Shown here: piece by piece, positions 45,690-58,265 of the stretch
How positions within the stretch are numbered: the first letter of the stretch is position 1
Layout: every line of letters begins with the position of its first letter
Assembly (NCBI RefSeq): GCF_025836975.1
Contig: NZ_CP107548.1
Span: forward strand, 744,001-808,000
Direction: 5' to 3'
Source of the DNA: Pollutimonas sp. M17
GTDB taxonomy: Bacteria; Pseudomonadota; Gammaproteobacteria; Burkholderiales; Burkholderiaceae_B
Length of the DNA: 64,000 nt
The notes under the pieces: model-generated
The model's input: only the letters and a program-made list of their open reading frames with translations
Told to the model about the DNA's origin: nothing
Databases searched by the model: none
Program-made: the position numbers and the translations under genes

Positions 45690-45870
45690 TAGTCCCTGCC
45701 GTGTTCGTGACTTGGCCATACATTCCTTGAACCAATGCTTATGGCATACAGGTTGCTGGATTGACAAGTGGGTGTGATTTCCATTTATGGAAAACCCGAA
45801 GCTTGACTGAAGGCGACCACCTTGAACCCTCGGTTCCAGGATGCCGGCCTAGACGGCACAGGCGGGGCAA
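45690..45870 (+). ncRNA. ssrS: 6S RNA
   Basis: Approximate ends; about 180 bases. The 5' part CCCTGCCGTGTTCGTGACTT pairs with the 3' part CTAGACGGCACAGGCGGGG to form the closing stem, and inside it CCTTGAACC near 45733 and again GGTTCC near 45832 are typical of betaproteobacterial 6S RNA. The long rod with a central bulge mimics an open promoter and binds sigma-70 RNA polymerase in stationary phase. Position directly after zapA is conserved. A hairpin terminator follows. Confidence 0.9.
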
Positions 45871-45876
45871 TTTTAA

Positions 45877-45905
45877 AAAGCTCGTCCTCGGACGAGCTTT
45901 TCCTT
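45877..45905 (+). terminator. Terminator after 6S RNA
   Basis: AAAGCTCGTCC and GGACGAGCTTT form an 11-bp stem with a TC loop, followed by TTCCTTT. It separates the zapA/6S unit from the SIMPL gene that starts 15 bases further on. Confidence 0.85.
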
Positions 45906-45919
45906 TATGAGGATGAAAT

Positions 45920-46657
45920 ATGTATCTATCCAAGCAGAATGGTAAATGGTTGTTGGCGCTGACCTTGTGCGCCGCGTCGGCCGGCTTTGCCGCTACGGCG
46001 GGCGCGCATGACGCCGGCGGGGACCGGCATGAGGGGAAATGGCCGCAGGCGCAGCTTCAGGCCGAAGCCGTGGCCGAGGTCGCGCAGGACACGGTCACCA
46101 TTACCCTGGCTTCCGAAATCAGCGACGACTCGCAAGCCGCCGTGGCCAGCGCCTTGAGCAAGACGCTCGACGAGGTCATGAAGCAGGCCAAAGGCCATGA
46201 GAACATCAAGGCGACCAGCGGCAACTATCGCATCTGGCCCATGAACGACAAGGACGGGAAAATTTCCAACTGGCGCGGCCGGGGCGAGATTTTCCTGGAG
46301 TCCACCGATTTCGCCGCGGCGTCGAAGCTTGCATCCAGCCTGAGCGATCGCATGCCCATCGCCAATCTCAGATTTTCAGTGTCGCCGGCCTTGCGGGCCA
46401 AGCAGGAAGAGGCCTTGCTGGAAAAGGCGGGCCAGGCATTCCGCGGTCGCGCCCAAGCACTGGCCGACGCGTTCGGCTATGCCGGCTACGACCTCAAGGA
46501 AATCAACCTGGGCGGCTCCGGAGCGCGCTACGAGGCGGCGCCGCGCATGATGGCCATGGCCGCCGACAAGTCCGCGCGCGTGCCGCTGGAGGCCGGCACG
46601 GAAATGGTCAGCGTGTCGATCCAGGGTTCGATCTTCTTGCGCTCCAGGAAAAAATAA
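45920..46657 (+). CDS. SIMPL domain periplasmic protein
   Basis: A 245-residue exported protein with a signal peptide ending [10 protein letters not shown]. The body, from about residue 45, has the SIMPL/DUF541 pattern including [36 protein letters not shown] and [19 protein letters not shown]. The family is widespread with no agreed function; relatives bind or act in oxidative stress. Its last 50 bases overlap the lgt gene on the opposite strand. Confidence 0.85.
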   Translation: MYLSKQNGKWLLALTLCAASAGFAATAGAHDAGGDRHEGKWPQAQLQAEAVAEVAQDTVTITLASEISDDSQAAVASALSKTLDEVMKQAKGHENIKATSGNYRIWPMNDKDGKISNWRGRGEIFLESTDFAAASKLASSLSDRMPIANLRFSVSPALRAKQEEALLEKAGQAFRGRAQALADAFGYAGYDLKEINLGGSGARYEAAPRMMAMAADKSARVPLEAGTEMVSVSIQGSIFLRSRKK

Positions 46658-47405
46658 CCGCGCCGGCCAGGATCATGGGCAGCGACAAAAGCTGGCCCAT
46701 CGATAAGCCGCCCGCGAGCAGGCCAAGGTAGTTGTCCGGCTCGCGGGTGAATTCGACCAGAAAGCGGAACGCGCCGTAACCCATCAGGAACACCGCGCTG
46801 ACCTGGCCGCTGGGGCGCGGCTTGGCGGCAAACCACCACACCAGCGCGAACAGCACGAAACCTTCCAGGCCCATTTCATAGAGTTGCGACGGATGCCGCG
46901 CCAGGCCGTCGCCGGCCTGCGGAAACACCATGCCCCAGGGAACCGTCGTCGGGCGTCCCCATAGTTCGCCGTTTATGAAGTTGCCCAGCCGGCCGGCGGC
47001 CAGGCCCAGCGGGATCATGGGCGCGATGAAGTCCGCGATCTCGAACAGCGTCTTTCCGCGCTTGCGGGCGAACAGCAGCAGCACCGCAATAACGCCGATC
47101 AGGCCGCCATGGAAGGACATGCCGCCTTGCCAGAGGAAGAAGATTTCCAGCGGATTGGCCAGGTAATCCCCGGGCTTGTAGAACAGCACATAACCCAGCC
47201 GCCCGCCGATCACCACCCCGAGCACGCAATAGAAGATCAGGTCTTCCAGGTCGCGCATGGACAGATCGGTCTTGCCTTGCCGAATGCGCCAGCGGCCCAG
47301 CAGCCAGACAAGGCCGAAACCGATCAGGTACATCAGGCCGTACCAGTGGACGGCCACGGGCCCCAACTGTATGGCGACGGGGTCTATTTGCGGATACTGA
47401 AGCAT
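46608..47405 (-). CDS. lgt: Prolipoprotein diacylglyceryl transferase Lgt
   Basis: A 265-residue inner-membrane enzyme with about seven helices. The family signature [16 protein letters not shown] is visible near residue 140, and the essential His region is [12 protein letters not shown] near residue 20. It attaches diacylglycerol to the lipobox cysteine of prolipoproteins such as Pal in this window. The start at 47405 (MLQYPQIDP) is chosen because earlier in-frame residues lack similarity. It overlaps the SIMPL gene tail. Confidence 0.96.
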   Translation of the reverse strand: MLQYPQIDPVAIQLGPVAVHWYGLMYLIGFGLVWLLGRWRIRQGKTDLSMRDLEDLIFYCVLGVVIGGRLGYVLFYKPGDYLANPLEIFFLWQGGMSFHGGLIGVIAVLLLFARKRGKTLFEIADFIAPMIPLGLAAGRLGNFINGELWGRPTTVPWGMVFPQAGDGLARHPSQLYEMGLEGFVLFALVWWFAAKPRPSGQVSAVFLMGYGAFRFLVEFTREPDNYLGLLAGGLSMGQLLSLPMILAGAVIFSWSARRSNPGSTR

Positions 47406-47494
47406 GGATGATGTCGTGGTGATGGAATATCGTCGATAATACCCCGATACGCGCATCGGCAAACCGGTACCCAGGCCGCTGCTTTCTCATTTAC

Positions 47495-47857
47495 ATGCAG
47501 ATCCGATTTATGTATTCAAGATTTCTTCCCGCCTTGTTCTGCCTGGCGGGCCTGTTGTGGACGTCGATGGCTTCCGGGCAAGTCGCGGGCGTCGATCTGG
47601 CCAAGGCCAACAACTGCCTGGCCTGTCATCAAGTCGACAAGAAGCGGGTCGGCCCGGCGTTCAATGTCATTGCCCAGCGTTTTACCGGGCAGGAAGGCGC
47701 CGAAGCCTATCTGGCCGGTGCCATACGCAATGGCGGGCGCGGCCGCTGGGGCGCTGTGCCCATGCCGGCGCAGCCGCAGGTCAGCTCCGCCGACGCCAGG
47801 CTGCTTGCGGCATGGATACTGTCCTTGGCCGGCGGCAAGCCCGCCGCCAATCAATAA
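47495..47857 (+). CDS. Class I c-type cytochrome
   Basis: A 120-residue periplasmic protein with a signal peptide ending SMASGQVAG. The haem site is CLACH near residues 38-42, and the Met ligand is probably in AVPMPAQP. It resembles the small c551/c552 type of electron carrier. The start is 47495 or 47510 (MYSRFLP). It lies nine bases before msrA, perhaps in one unit. Confidence 0.88.
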   Translation: MQIRFMYSRFLPALFCLAGLLWTSMASGQVAGVDLAKANNCLACHQVDKKRVGPAFNVIAQRFTGQEGAEAYLAGAIRNGGRGRWGAVPMPAQPQVSSADARLLAAWILSLAGGKPAANQ

Positions 47858-47866
47858 GGAGTCAGC

Positions 47867-48394
47867 ATGTCTGAAACGGCAATTCTAGGAGGCGGTTGTT
47901 TCTGGTGCACCGAATCGGTGTTCCAGTCCTTGCGCGGCGTTGCCAGCGTCGAGCCGGGATACAGCGGCGGCCATGTGGAAAATCCCAGCTACGAGCAGGT
48001 GTGCACCAAGACCACCGGCCATATCGAAGTCGTGCGCGTCCGGTTCGACCCGGAGGTCATCGATTTCGAAACCATTTTGCAGGTGTTCTTCGCCACCCAC
48101 GATCCGACCACGCTCGATCGCCAGGGCGCCGATGTGGGCCCGCAATATGCGTCGGCCATTTTTTGCCAGGACGAGCGGCAGAAGGACATCGCCCAAAAAG
48201 TGATTGCCCAGTTCGAGGCGGAAACCGGCGAGCGCGTGGTCACCCGCCTGCTGGGCGCGGAGCGCTTCTGGCCGGCTGAAAGCTACCATCGCGATTATTA
48301 TCTGCGCAACCCCAACCAAGGCTACTGCCAGGCGGTGATTTCGCCCAAGCTGGCGAAATTCCGCAAGCGCTACGCGGCTCTGCTTGCGGCATAG
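47867..48394 (+). CDS. msrA: Peptide methionine sulfoxide reductase MsrA
   Basis: A 175-residue enzyme. The active-site motif GGGCFWC places the catalytic Cys at residue 11, and the C-terminal GYCQAVISPK gives a resolving Cys. It reduces methionine-S-sulfoxide in damaged proteins using thioredoxin. An AAGGAG site precedes the ATG. It follows the cytochrome gene closely. Confidence 0.95.
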   Translation: MSETAILGGGCFWCTESVFQSLRGVASVEPGYSGGHVENPSYEQVCTKTTGHIEVVRVRFDPEVIDFETILQVFFATHDPTTLDRQGADVGPQYASAIFCQDERQKDIAQKVIAQFEAETGERVVTRLLGAERFWPAESYHRDYYLRNPNQGYCQAVISPKLAKFRKRYAALLAA

Positions 48395-48429
48395 CCTTGG
48401 GCCGGCTTCGGTCTTTGGCGCCGATGGCC

Positions 48430-49395
48430 TCAGGGCGTCTGCCCGCTTGCGGCGACTGCGCGCCAGTCGCCGCGGTCGGTAAGCCTGGCCAGGATCGCCA
48501 CGATGGTCAGCGTGATCGCCACGCGGCCGACCAGGATGATCCAGATGTCCGCGCCCAGCGCCAGCAGAATCAAGGTGTCTTCGATCAGCGAGTGCGACAA
48601 CGACAGCCATGCCAGGGCCAGAAACCGGGTTCGCGCCGAGAAATTCTGTTTTTCCGCCTCCTCGATGATCAGCGCGCCGCCATAAGTCAGCCCAAGCAAT
48701 ACGCCCACGGTCGTGACCGGCGCCACTTGGGCATTGAGCCCCGATACTTTCAGCAACGGCGTCATCGCGGCCGTTATGCGCCGGGTGATGCCCAGGCGAT
48801 CCATGCCGTCCAGAATCATGACCAGGCCGGCAATGATCAGGAAGGTCAGGAGCAGCGAAAACGCCGTGGCCTGTATCCAGCCCATATAGCCGGCCGTTTG
48901 CCCTTCGGGCAGGAAGGACGATCCGCGCAGCCATTCGAAGGACAAGGGTTCGGACAGCGTGCCCGTCAGATGGCAGGCCCAGGACACCGCGGCGCCGTAT
49001 ACGATGGCGGTTCCTATGCGCAGGGCGGCGGTCACGCCGAAGCCGGCTCCCGCGCGGCGGACGATGGATTGTTCGACGGGTATGGCATGCGCGATCAGCA
49101 TCATGGCCGAGAGGGCGCTTAGCTGCGCCGTCGTCATGTCCAGCGCATGCGCCAGGCCGGCCAGGGTGGCAAGGCCGCCGTAGATGCCGACAAACAAGGT
49201 GGTGACCCAGATGATGCCGGCCTCGGGCGGCATATGCAGCAGCGCCATGGCGGGCGCGATCAGCCGCCCGATCAGGTCCACCAGCCCGAAGTACTCCGCC
49301 ACTTGCACGGCAATCATGACCGGCAGCATGACTTTGGTCACGGTGGCGAACATTCGCCAGCTGCGCTTCAGTAGCGCAATAATGTACGCCTGCAT
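48430..49395 (-). CDS. Nucleoside recognition (Gate) domain membrane protein
   Basis: A 321-residue protein with about eight helices. TKVMLPVMIAVQVAEYFGLVDLIGRLIAPAMALLHMPPEAG near residues 20-60 and AWLSLSHSLIEDTLILLALG in the second half are typical of the gate-domain family that includes spore-maturation proteins and nucleoside transporters. Function unknown. It is 92 bases downstream of hppD on the same strand, with a hairpin between. Confidence 0.82.
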   Translation of the reverse strand: MQAYIIALLKRSWRMFATVTKVMLPVMIAVQVAEYFGLVDLIGRLIAPAMALLHMPPEAGIIWVTTLFVGIYGGLATLAGLAHALDMTTAQLSALSAMMLIAHAIPVEQSIVRRAGAGFGVTAALRIGTAIVYGAAVSWACHLTGTLSEPLSFEWLRGSSFLPEGQTAGYMGWIQATAFSLLLTFLIIAGLVMILDGMDRLGITRRITAAMTPLLKVSGLNAQVAPVTTVGVLLGLTYGGALIIEEAEKQNFSARTRFLALAWLSLSHSLIEDTLILLALGADIWIILVGRVAITLTIVAILARLTDRGDWRAVAASGQTP

Positions 49396-49451
49396 CGATG
49401 TATTCCTTCCGCCGACCTGTTCCGGTGTGAAAGAAGGAATTCTATCTGTTT

Positions 49452-49480
49452 ACGGGCCGTCTGTCGGTCAGGCGGCCCGT
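49452..49480 (-). terminator. Hairpin after hppD
   Basis: ACGGGCCG and CGGCCCGT extend inward with CTG/CAG to a 12-bp stem around a TCGGT loop. On the reverse strand no T-run follows, so it may only be a partial terminator or stabiliser. Confidence 0.45.
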
Positions 49481-49487
49481 GGCGCCT

Positions 49488-50600
49488 TTATTCCACGCTT
49501 TTCAGCACCCCGCGGCGCATCTGGTCCAGCTCGATCGACTCGAACAAGGCCTTGAAGTTGCCTTCGCCGAAGCCTTCGTTTCCTTTGCGCTGGATGATCT
49601 CGAAGAAGATCGGCCCGATCTGGTTCTCGGTGAAAATCTGCAGCAGCAAGCCGCCTTCCGCCGCGCCGTCCAGCAGTATCTTGTTCTTCTGCAGCCTGTC
49701 CACGTCCTCGCCGTGGTTGGGCAAGCGGCGGTCGAGCAGCTCGTAATAGGTGTCGGGCGTGTCCAGGAATTGCAGGCCGGATGCGCGCAGCTGTTCGACC
49801 GTGCGGTAGATGTCGTCGGTGGCCAGCGCGATGTGCTGGATGCCTTCGCCGCGATACAGATCCAGATATTCCTGGATCTGGCCTTTTTCCTCGGTGCCTT
49901 CCTCGTTGATCGGAATGCGGATATTGCCGCAGGGCGACGTCATGGCCTTGGACTTCACGCCGGTGACCTTGCCTTCGATGTCGAAGTAGCGTACCTCGCG
50001 GAAGTTGAACAGGCGTTCGTAGAACTCGGCCCATTCCGCCATGCGGCCCTTGTGGACGTTATGGGTAAGGTGGTCGACGATGGCCAGGCCGGCGCCTTGG
50101 TGGTCCAGGTCGGCCTGGGCCGTCTCGGTATCGATAGGCTCGAAATCCACATCGTAGATGCTGATGTCGCCGATGCCGCCGTGGCCCGCCTTGCCGTGCC
50201 AGCGGTCCACCAGGTAAATCAGGGAATCGCCTATTCCCTTGATGGCGGGGATGTTCAGTTCCATGGGGCCGCTGCCCGAGTCGAAGCCCCAGGCGCCCAG
50301 TTCGATGGCGCGCTTGTAGGCCTTGGCGGCATCGTCCACCCGGAAGGCAATCGCACAGATCGACGGGCCGTGCAGCCGGGCAAAGCGCTGGGCGAAGGAA
50401 TCCGGTTCCGCATTGATCAGGAAGTTGATGCCGCCCTGGCGGTAAAGGGTCACGTTCTTGTTGCGGTGGCGGGCAATGGCCTTGAAGCCCAGGGTCTCGA
50501 ATACTTTGCCCAGCGCAACGGGATCGGGTGCGGTGTATTCAATGAATTCGAAGCCGGCGGTTCCCATGGGGTTGTCCCAGGGTTGGAAGGAGGTGCTCAT
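49488..50600 (-). CDS. hppD: 4-Hydroxyphenylpyruvate dioxygenase
   Basis: A 370-residue Fe(II) dioxygenase of the vicinal-oxygen-chelate fold. The iron triad is in DHLTHNV, GIQHIALATDD and FFEIIQRKG (His, His, Glu). It converts 4-hydroxyphenylpyruvate to homogentisate in tyrosine breakdown. The ATG at 50600 follows GGAG-like sequence. It is divergent from an Lrp/AsnC gene 151 bases away that probably regulates it. Homogentisate dioxygenase genes are not in this window. Confidence 0.96.
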   Translation of the reverse strand: MSTSFQPWDNPMGTAGFEFIEYTAPDPVALGKVFETLGFKAIARHRNKNVTLYRQGGINFLINAEPDSFAQRFARLHGPSICAIAFRVDDAAKAYKRAIELGAWGFDSGSGPMELNIPAIKGIGDSLIYLVDRWHGKAGHGGIGDISIYDVDFEPIDTETAQADLDHQGAGLAIVDHLTHNVHKGRMAEWAEFYERLFNFREVRYFDIEGKVTGVKSKAMTSPCGNIRIPINEEGTEEKGQIQEYLDLYRGEGIQHIALATDDIYRTVEQLRASGLQFLDTPDTYYELLDRRLPNHGEDVDRLQKNKILLDGAAEGGLLLQIFTENQIGPIFFEIIQRKGNEGFGEGNFKALFESIELDQMRRGVLKSVE

Positions 50601-50722
50601 GTCTTTGCTCCGGAGTTTCCTGATGTGAGTCAATATAGATGTCGATGCCGAAATTGTAGAAAATAAGTGCTGGCAGGCGATTGCGAATATGGCTTGAAAT
50701 AACTGCTTCAAAGCAATTTAAT

Positions 50723-50746
50723 ACCCATATTCATGGAAATACGGGT
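50723..50746. promoter_or_regulatory. Dyad before the Lrp/AsnC gene, candidate operator
   Basis: ACCCATATT and AATACGGGT are inverted at eight of nine positions and separated by six bases. It lies six bases before the regulator's ATG in the divergent hppD region. A self- or hppD-regulating Lrp site is plausible. Confidence 0.45.
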
Positions 50747-50751
50747 GTTTT

Positions 50752-51228
50752 ATGGCTCAAAATGATCTGGACAGGATAGACCGGCAAATATTGATGGAAT
50801 TGCAGCGCAACGGGCGCCTGAGCAATCAGGAGCTGGCCGACCGCGTTTCGCTTTCGCCCAGCCCCTGTCTGCGGCGGGTTCGGCGCCTGGAGGACGAGGG
50901 CTATATCCAGAACTATGTCGCACTGGTCGATCCCGATAAAGTCGGGCTGAAGCTGCTGGCCTACGTGACCATACGGCTCAACAAGGTGTTCCGGGCCAGC
51001 CATTCGCCGGTGTCGGATTTCGCCCGCGACGTGCAGACCTGGCCCGAGGTGGTGGAATGCTATGCCATGTCGGGCGATATGGATTACTTGCTGCGGGTGC
51101 AGGTGACGGACCTGACCGAATTCTCGCGCTTCGCCATGGACAAGCTGATGCAGCATCCAGCGGTGGTCGATATGCGGTCCAGCTTTACCTTGCAGCATAT
51201 CAAAGAGACGACGGTTATCTCGGTCTAG
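50752..51228 (+). CDS. Lrp/AsnC family transcriptional regulator
   Basis: A 158-residue regulator. The helix-turn-helix is in LDRIDRQILMELQRNGRLSNQELADRVSLSPSPCLRRVRRL (about residues 4-44), and the C-terminal RAM/AsnC ligand domain follows from about 65. Divergent position to hppD suggests control of tyrosine or phenylpyruvate breakdown in response to an amino acid. The next 1.0 kb is non-coding. Confidence 0.93.
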   Translation: MAQNDLDRIDRQILMELQRNGRLSNQELADRVSLSPSPCLRRVRRLEDEGYIQNYVALVDPDKVGLKLLAYVTIRLNKVFRASHSPVSDFARDVQTWPEVVECYAMSGDMDYLLRVQVTDLTEFSRFAMDKLMQHPAVVDMRSSFTLQHIKETTVISV

Positions 51229-51427
51229 CCATTGCGGCGGGCTGGTTCGGCACTGTGGTGACCGACCGCCATGCATCCGCGGTGCTGCGGCCTGTCCTCC
51301 TTACCCGGGGCCGGACCGTGGAAGCAGTATGGCCAGGTCGGGGCGGCACTCCGCTTGGCCCGGGCCAGTGTATGGGCCGGCGGCCGCTGCTCTTGGGCTC
51401 AGTTCCCGGGCTTACATCCACTATATA

Positions 51428-51612
51428 TATAGAGCAAGTTGCTTCGACGGCGGGCTTGAACGGTGGACGACCGTGAGCAAGCTGTGTATGGAAGAGGTTC
51501 CTCCTATAGAAAGAGGTCTCTCCTATATATAGAGAGTCTGGAGCGGATGTGTAGAGATAGAGCGGAATCGATATGCGGCGATCTATATAGAGATAAGGGT
51601 CTACAGATAGAG
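51428..51612. repeat. Cluster of TATAGAG-type heptamers
   Basis: Six copies of TATAGAG or one-mismatch forms (TATAGAA, GATAGAG) start at 51428, 51505, 51528, 51556, 51586 and 51606, irregularly spaced by 20-77 bases. Some lie in hairpin-forming stretches such as CCTC...GAGG near 51501-51515. The region is A+T-richer than the chromosome average. Meaning unknown. Confidence 0.5.
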
Positions 51613-51954
51613 GGCCGCCAATTTGATGTGAAAGCACACCGGGCTTTGGACGCGCTGGCTTAGGGCTTATATGAATACGCCGTACCGATATGCGGCCAAG
51701 CGTGTGAATGCGCGTTTTTTCGTACGGAAGGCCAGGCGGAATCATTCTTTCGACGCTCGTGCTTCAAAAAGCAGGACGAAAACCGGTCTGCCGATATCCA
51801 ATTCAGACTGTTGCCAGGCTTTTTCCGCAACAATTGCCCTGGTCGCCAAAATTATTTCCATTTTCTTAAAAAAAGATTGCACTGGTATTTCAAGGGCTTG
51901 GCGCAGGGGTGCGGGTGGGGGCGGGGATTTTGAGGGAATTTGGCCGGTTTCGAT

Positions 51955-51984
51955 TTGCATGGGCTCAAAAAGCTGTGCTATAGT
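51955..51984 (+). promoter_or_regulatory. Possible distal rrn promoter
   Basis: TTGCAT at 51955-51960 and TATAGT at 51979-51984, 18 bases apart, with an extended TGTGC before the -10. It lies about 620 bases before the 16S gene. Many rrn operons have more than one promoter, but this one is weaker than the proximal one and its role is not certain. Confidence 0.4.
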
Positions 51985-52237
51985 TCTGTTCTTCGCAGCA
52001 CACGCACTAGGGTTTTCCCTAGCGACGCAGACGATCCAAGTCCTTGGAGTTACGGGCTTTTTTGTGGGCGGTGCGCGGCGAAGCGCAGGGATGCGGCGCA
52101 TCGAACTGTGGTAAGCTTACGGGCTTGGCCGCAGTGACCCAAACGGGTTCGGAGGCGCGGCACGAGTGCGAGGCAGTAGCTGTCCCACGTGGCGGTTTGG
52201 CGGTTTAGGCTTTGAGGCCAACGCGACGAACCCCGAC

Positions 52238-52266
52238 TTGACAAGCTTAAAAAACTGCTTCATAAT
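52238..52266 (+). promoter_or_regulatory. Main rrn promoter
   Basis: TTGACA (52238-52243) and CATAAT (52261-52266) with a 17-base spacer match the sigma-70 consensus at six and five positions. Transcription should begin near 52273, about 330 bases before the 16S gene. The initial transcript contains a small TGCTG...CAGCA hairpin. Confidence 0.85.
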
Positions 52267-52389
52267 CTCGTTTCTCTGCTGCTGACACAGCAACGCACCG
52301 GTCGCAAACACCGGGTGCGGTGCGGGTCAGGGTAGTACGGAATTTAGCGGTAACGGTCACCTGTCAATGGGCGGGGCCGGGCAGTAAAC

Positions 52390-52405
52390 GCTCTTTAACA
52401 ATTTA
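52390..52405 (+). promoter_or_regulatory. rrn leader antitermination boxA
   Basis: GCTCTTTAACAATTTA matches the rrn boxA, which recruits NusB/NusE and prevents early termination of rRNA transcription. It lies 200 bases upstream of the 16S gene. Confidence 0.85.
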
Positions 52406-52426
52406 ACAGCCGATAAGTGTGGGCGC
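52405..52426 (+). other. 5' arm of the 16S processing stem
   Basis: This 22-base arm (AACAGCCGATAAGTGTGGGC and two more bases) is complementary, with two mismatched positions, to 54161-54183 after the 16S gene. The pair forms the RNase III stem that releases the 16S precursor. Confidence 0.75.
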
Positions 52427-52603
52427 TTGGCATGAGTGTGCAACCTTTCTCACGAAAGGCTCGCCAAATTTATATCAAGTGCTCGCACAATTGAAGAAGT
52501 AAGGTTTTAAGTAATTAAAATCTTGTCTTTTTCTTTGAGCGAAACGCGACGTATGACCACTTGCCCTTTGGGCAGGATGGAAATTACGATTTATACAGAG
52601 ATT

Positions 52604-54136
<1,533 letters not shown>

Positions 54137-54160
54137 CAGAGCGACGCACACGAAGCGAAA

Positions 54161-54183
54161 GCGTCCACACTTATTGGCTGTTT
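54161..54183 (+). other. 3' arm of the 16S processing stem
   Basis: GCGTCCACACTTATTGGCTG and three further bases pair with 52405-52426 to close the 16S precursor loop for RNase III. Confidence 0.75.
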
Positions 54184-54244
54184 GATTAGAAAGAGTAAGC
54201 CACGACAAGGTTACGTGCCAAGCCAGTTGCTTGGGGCGCACACT

Positions 54245-54321
54245 GGGTCAGTAGCTCAGTCGGTTAGAGCACCGTCTTGATAAGGCGGGGGTCGTTGGTT
54301 CGATTCCAACTTGACCCACCA
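54245..54321 (+). tRNA. tRNA-Ile (GAT)
   Basis: 77 bases including an encoded CCA. Acceptor arm GGGTCAG/TTGACCC, anticodon loop CTTGATAAG giving GAT, and T-loop GGTTCGATTCC. It is the first tRNA of the usual Ile-Ala spacer pair of the rrn operon. Confidence 0.97.
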
Positions 54322-54339
54322 GTACGATTTTATCGCTGC

Positions 54340-54415
54340 GGGGGATTAGCTCAGCTGGGAGAGCACCTGCTTTGCAAGCAGGGGGTCGTCGGTTCGATCC
54401 CGTCATCCTCCACCA
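54340..54415 (+). tRNA. tRNA-Ala (TGC)
   Basis: 76 bases including CCA. Acceptor arm GGGGGAT/ATCCTCC with one G-U pair, anticodon loop CTTTGCAAG giving TGC, T-loop GGTTCGATCCC. It lies 18 bases after the tRNA-Ile gene in the 16S-23S spacer. Confidence 0.97.
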
Positions 54416-54568
54416 CCTTCTTGGGTGAAGGTAAGCGCGTGTGGGTAGTACGGTGTCAAGGTGGTGCAACGCACTTGTCGGCTGGGTAGTGGGGTTAACG
54501 AAGAGGGTTTTAGGCCAGTTCAAGGCTAAAGCACTGCTCGTTAAATCTACGGATTTAATGGTATTACT

Positions 54569-54584
54569 CGTTCTTTAACAATCT
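54569..54584 (+). promoter_or_regulatory. boxA in the 16S-23S spacer
   Basis: CGTTCTTTAACAATCT matches the boxA antitermination element, placed before the 23S gene as in other rrn operons. Confidence 0.8.
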
Positions 54585-54784
54585 GGAAGAAGCACAACGA
54601 AGTAATTATGGTGTGCGTCTGCGCTATTAATTAGGCAGGCGACACGTAAGTACGGGTTGTGATTGCATTAACAATTTTGTTCAAATAGTTCTCAAAAATA
54701 CGTATTCGAAAGGATACGGCCTTTGAAAATGATGAACGGCACAAACACGCATGCTCAAGTGTTTCTATAACCTATAACGTTATA

Positions 54785-57671
<2,887 letters not shown>

Positions 57672-57886
57672 TATAACCTTGTAGGTTGTACGTGTTCAAG
57701 TGCCGTTCAAACAAATGAAAAGTCGTACCGTGGGTTGACCGGTACGCAACCCCATCGCGGCCCGTACGCCGTGATCAACACCCTAATTACACCCCTAGGG
57801 CCCGGGCAACCGGACTGCCCCAAGGCGCGGTGCTTCTTCCCAGATTCGTCATTGCCGCCCCAACGCGGCGATGACACTCGGTTACG

Positions 57887-58000
57887 CTTGACGACCATAG
57901 CAAGGTGGTCCCACTCCTTCCCATCCCGAACAGGACCGTGAAACGCCTTCGCGCCGATGATAGTGGACGTACGTCTGTGAAAGTAGGTCATCGTCAGGCT
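57887..58000 (+). rRNA. rrf: 5S ribosomal RNA
   Basis: About 114 bases with the usual TTGACGACCATAGC start, CCATCCCGAACAGGACCGTG loop B/C region and AGGTCATCGTCAGGCT end; the first and last ten bases pair. The 215-base spacer before it (57672-57886) has no gene. Confidence 0.96.
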
Positions 58001-58010
58001 CTTATTGCTC

Positions 58011-58048
58011 AAAACCCCTCGCCCCACAAAGCGAGGGGTTTTGTTTTT
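58011..58048 (+). terminator. rrn operon terminator
   Basis: AAAACCCCTCGC and GCGAGGGGTTTT form a 12-bp stem with an eight-base loop, then GTTTTT. It lies 10 bases after the 5S gene. Confidence 0.93.
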
Positions 58049-58204
58049 GGGGCGGCGAAAAACCCAGCGCCCACGTCACGCGCCGGTGCCGCCGCGGGCC
58101 GCCTGTGTACACCGGGCCCGTGCCCACGGGCCGGACGCCGGCGCGCGACTGGCCGGCGGCGGAAGACTCGGCGGCGGAATATAAAGGCTGCAAGTCGGGT
58201 AAAA

Positions 58205-58217
58205 TGCCAAATTGGCA
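58205..58217. promoter_or_regulatory. Perfect palindrome before the small membrane protein gene
   Basis: TGCCAA-A-TTGGCA, 13 bases, begins at the end of a possible -10 hexamer TAAAAT (58200-58205) and about 50 bases before the ATG. Its placement fits an operator. The binding factor is unknown. Confidence 0.45.
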
Positions 58218-58265
58218 ATTCGCCATCGGGCGATCCACCCTATTTTGGTATTTTCGGAGGTTTGT

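Larger units (their letters stand above)
51229..52237. other. Non-coding stretch between Lrp gene and rrn promoter
   Basis: About 1.0 kb with no gene I can support; the short open frames here (for instance 51671-52114) show no family motifs and no ribosome sites. It contains the TATAGAG repeat cluster (51428-51612), an A+T-rich block near 51848-51885, and a possible upstream promoter at 51955-51984. Confidence 0.6.

Noticed and set aside
51428-51612. CRISPR-like array from the TATAGAG units.
   Set aside because: The units are only seven bases, unevenly spaced and not separated by constant-length spacers; no cas genes are near.
51671-52114. A possible 147-residue protein before the rrn promoter.
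   Set aside because: No ribosome site, no family motif, low-complexity composition, and it overlaps the probable distal rrn promoter.
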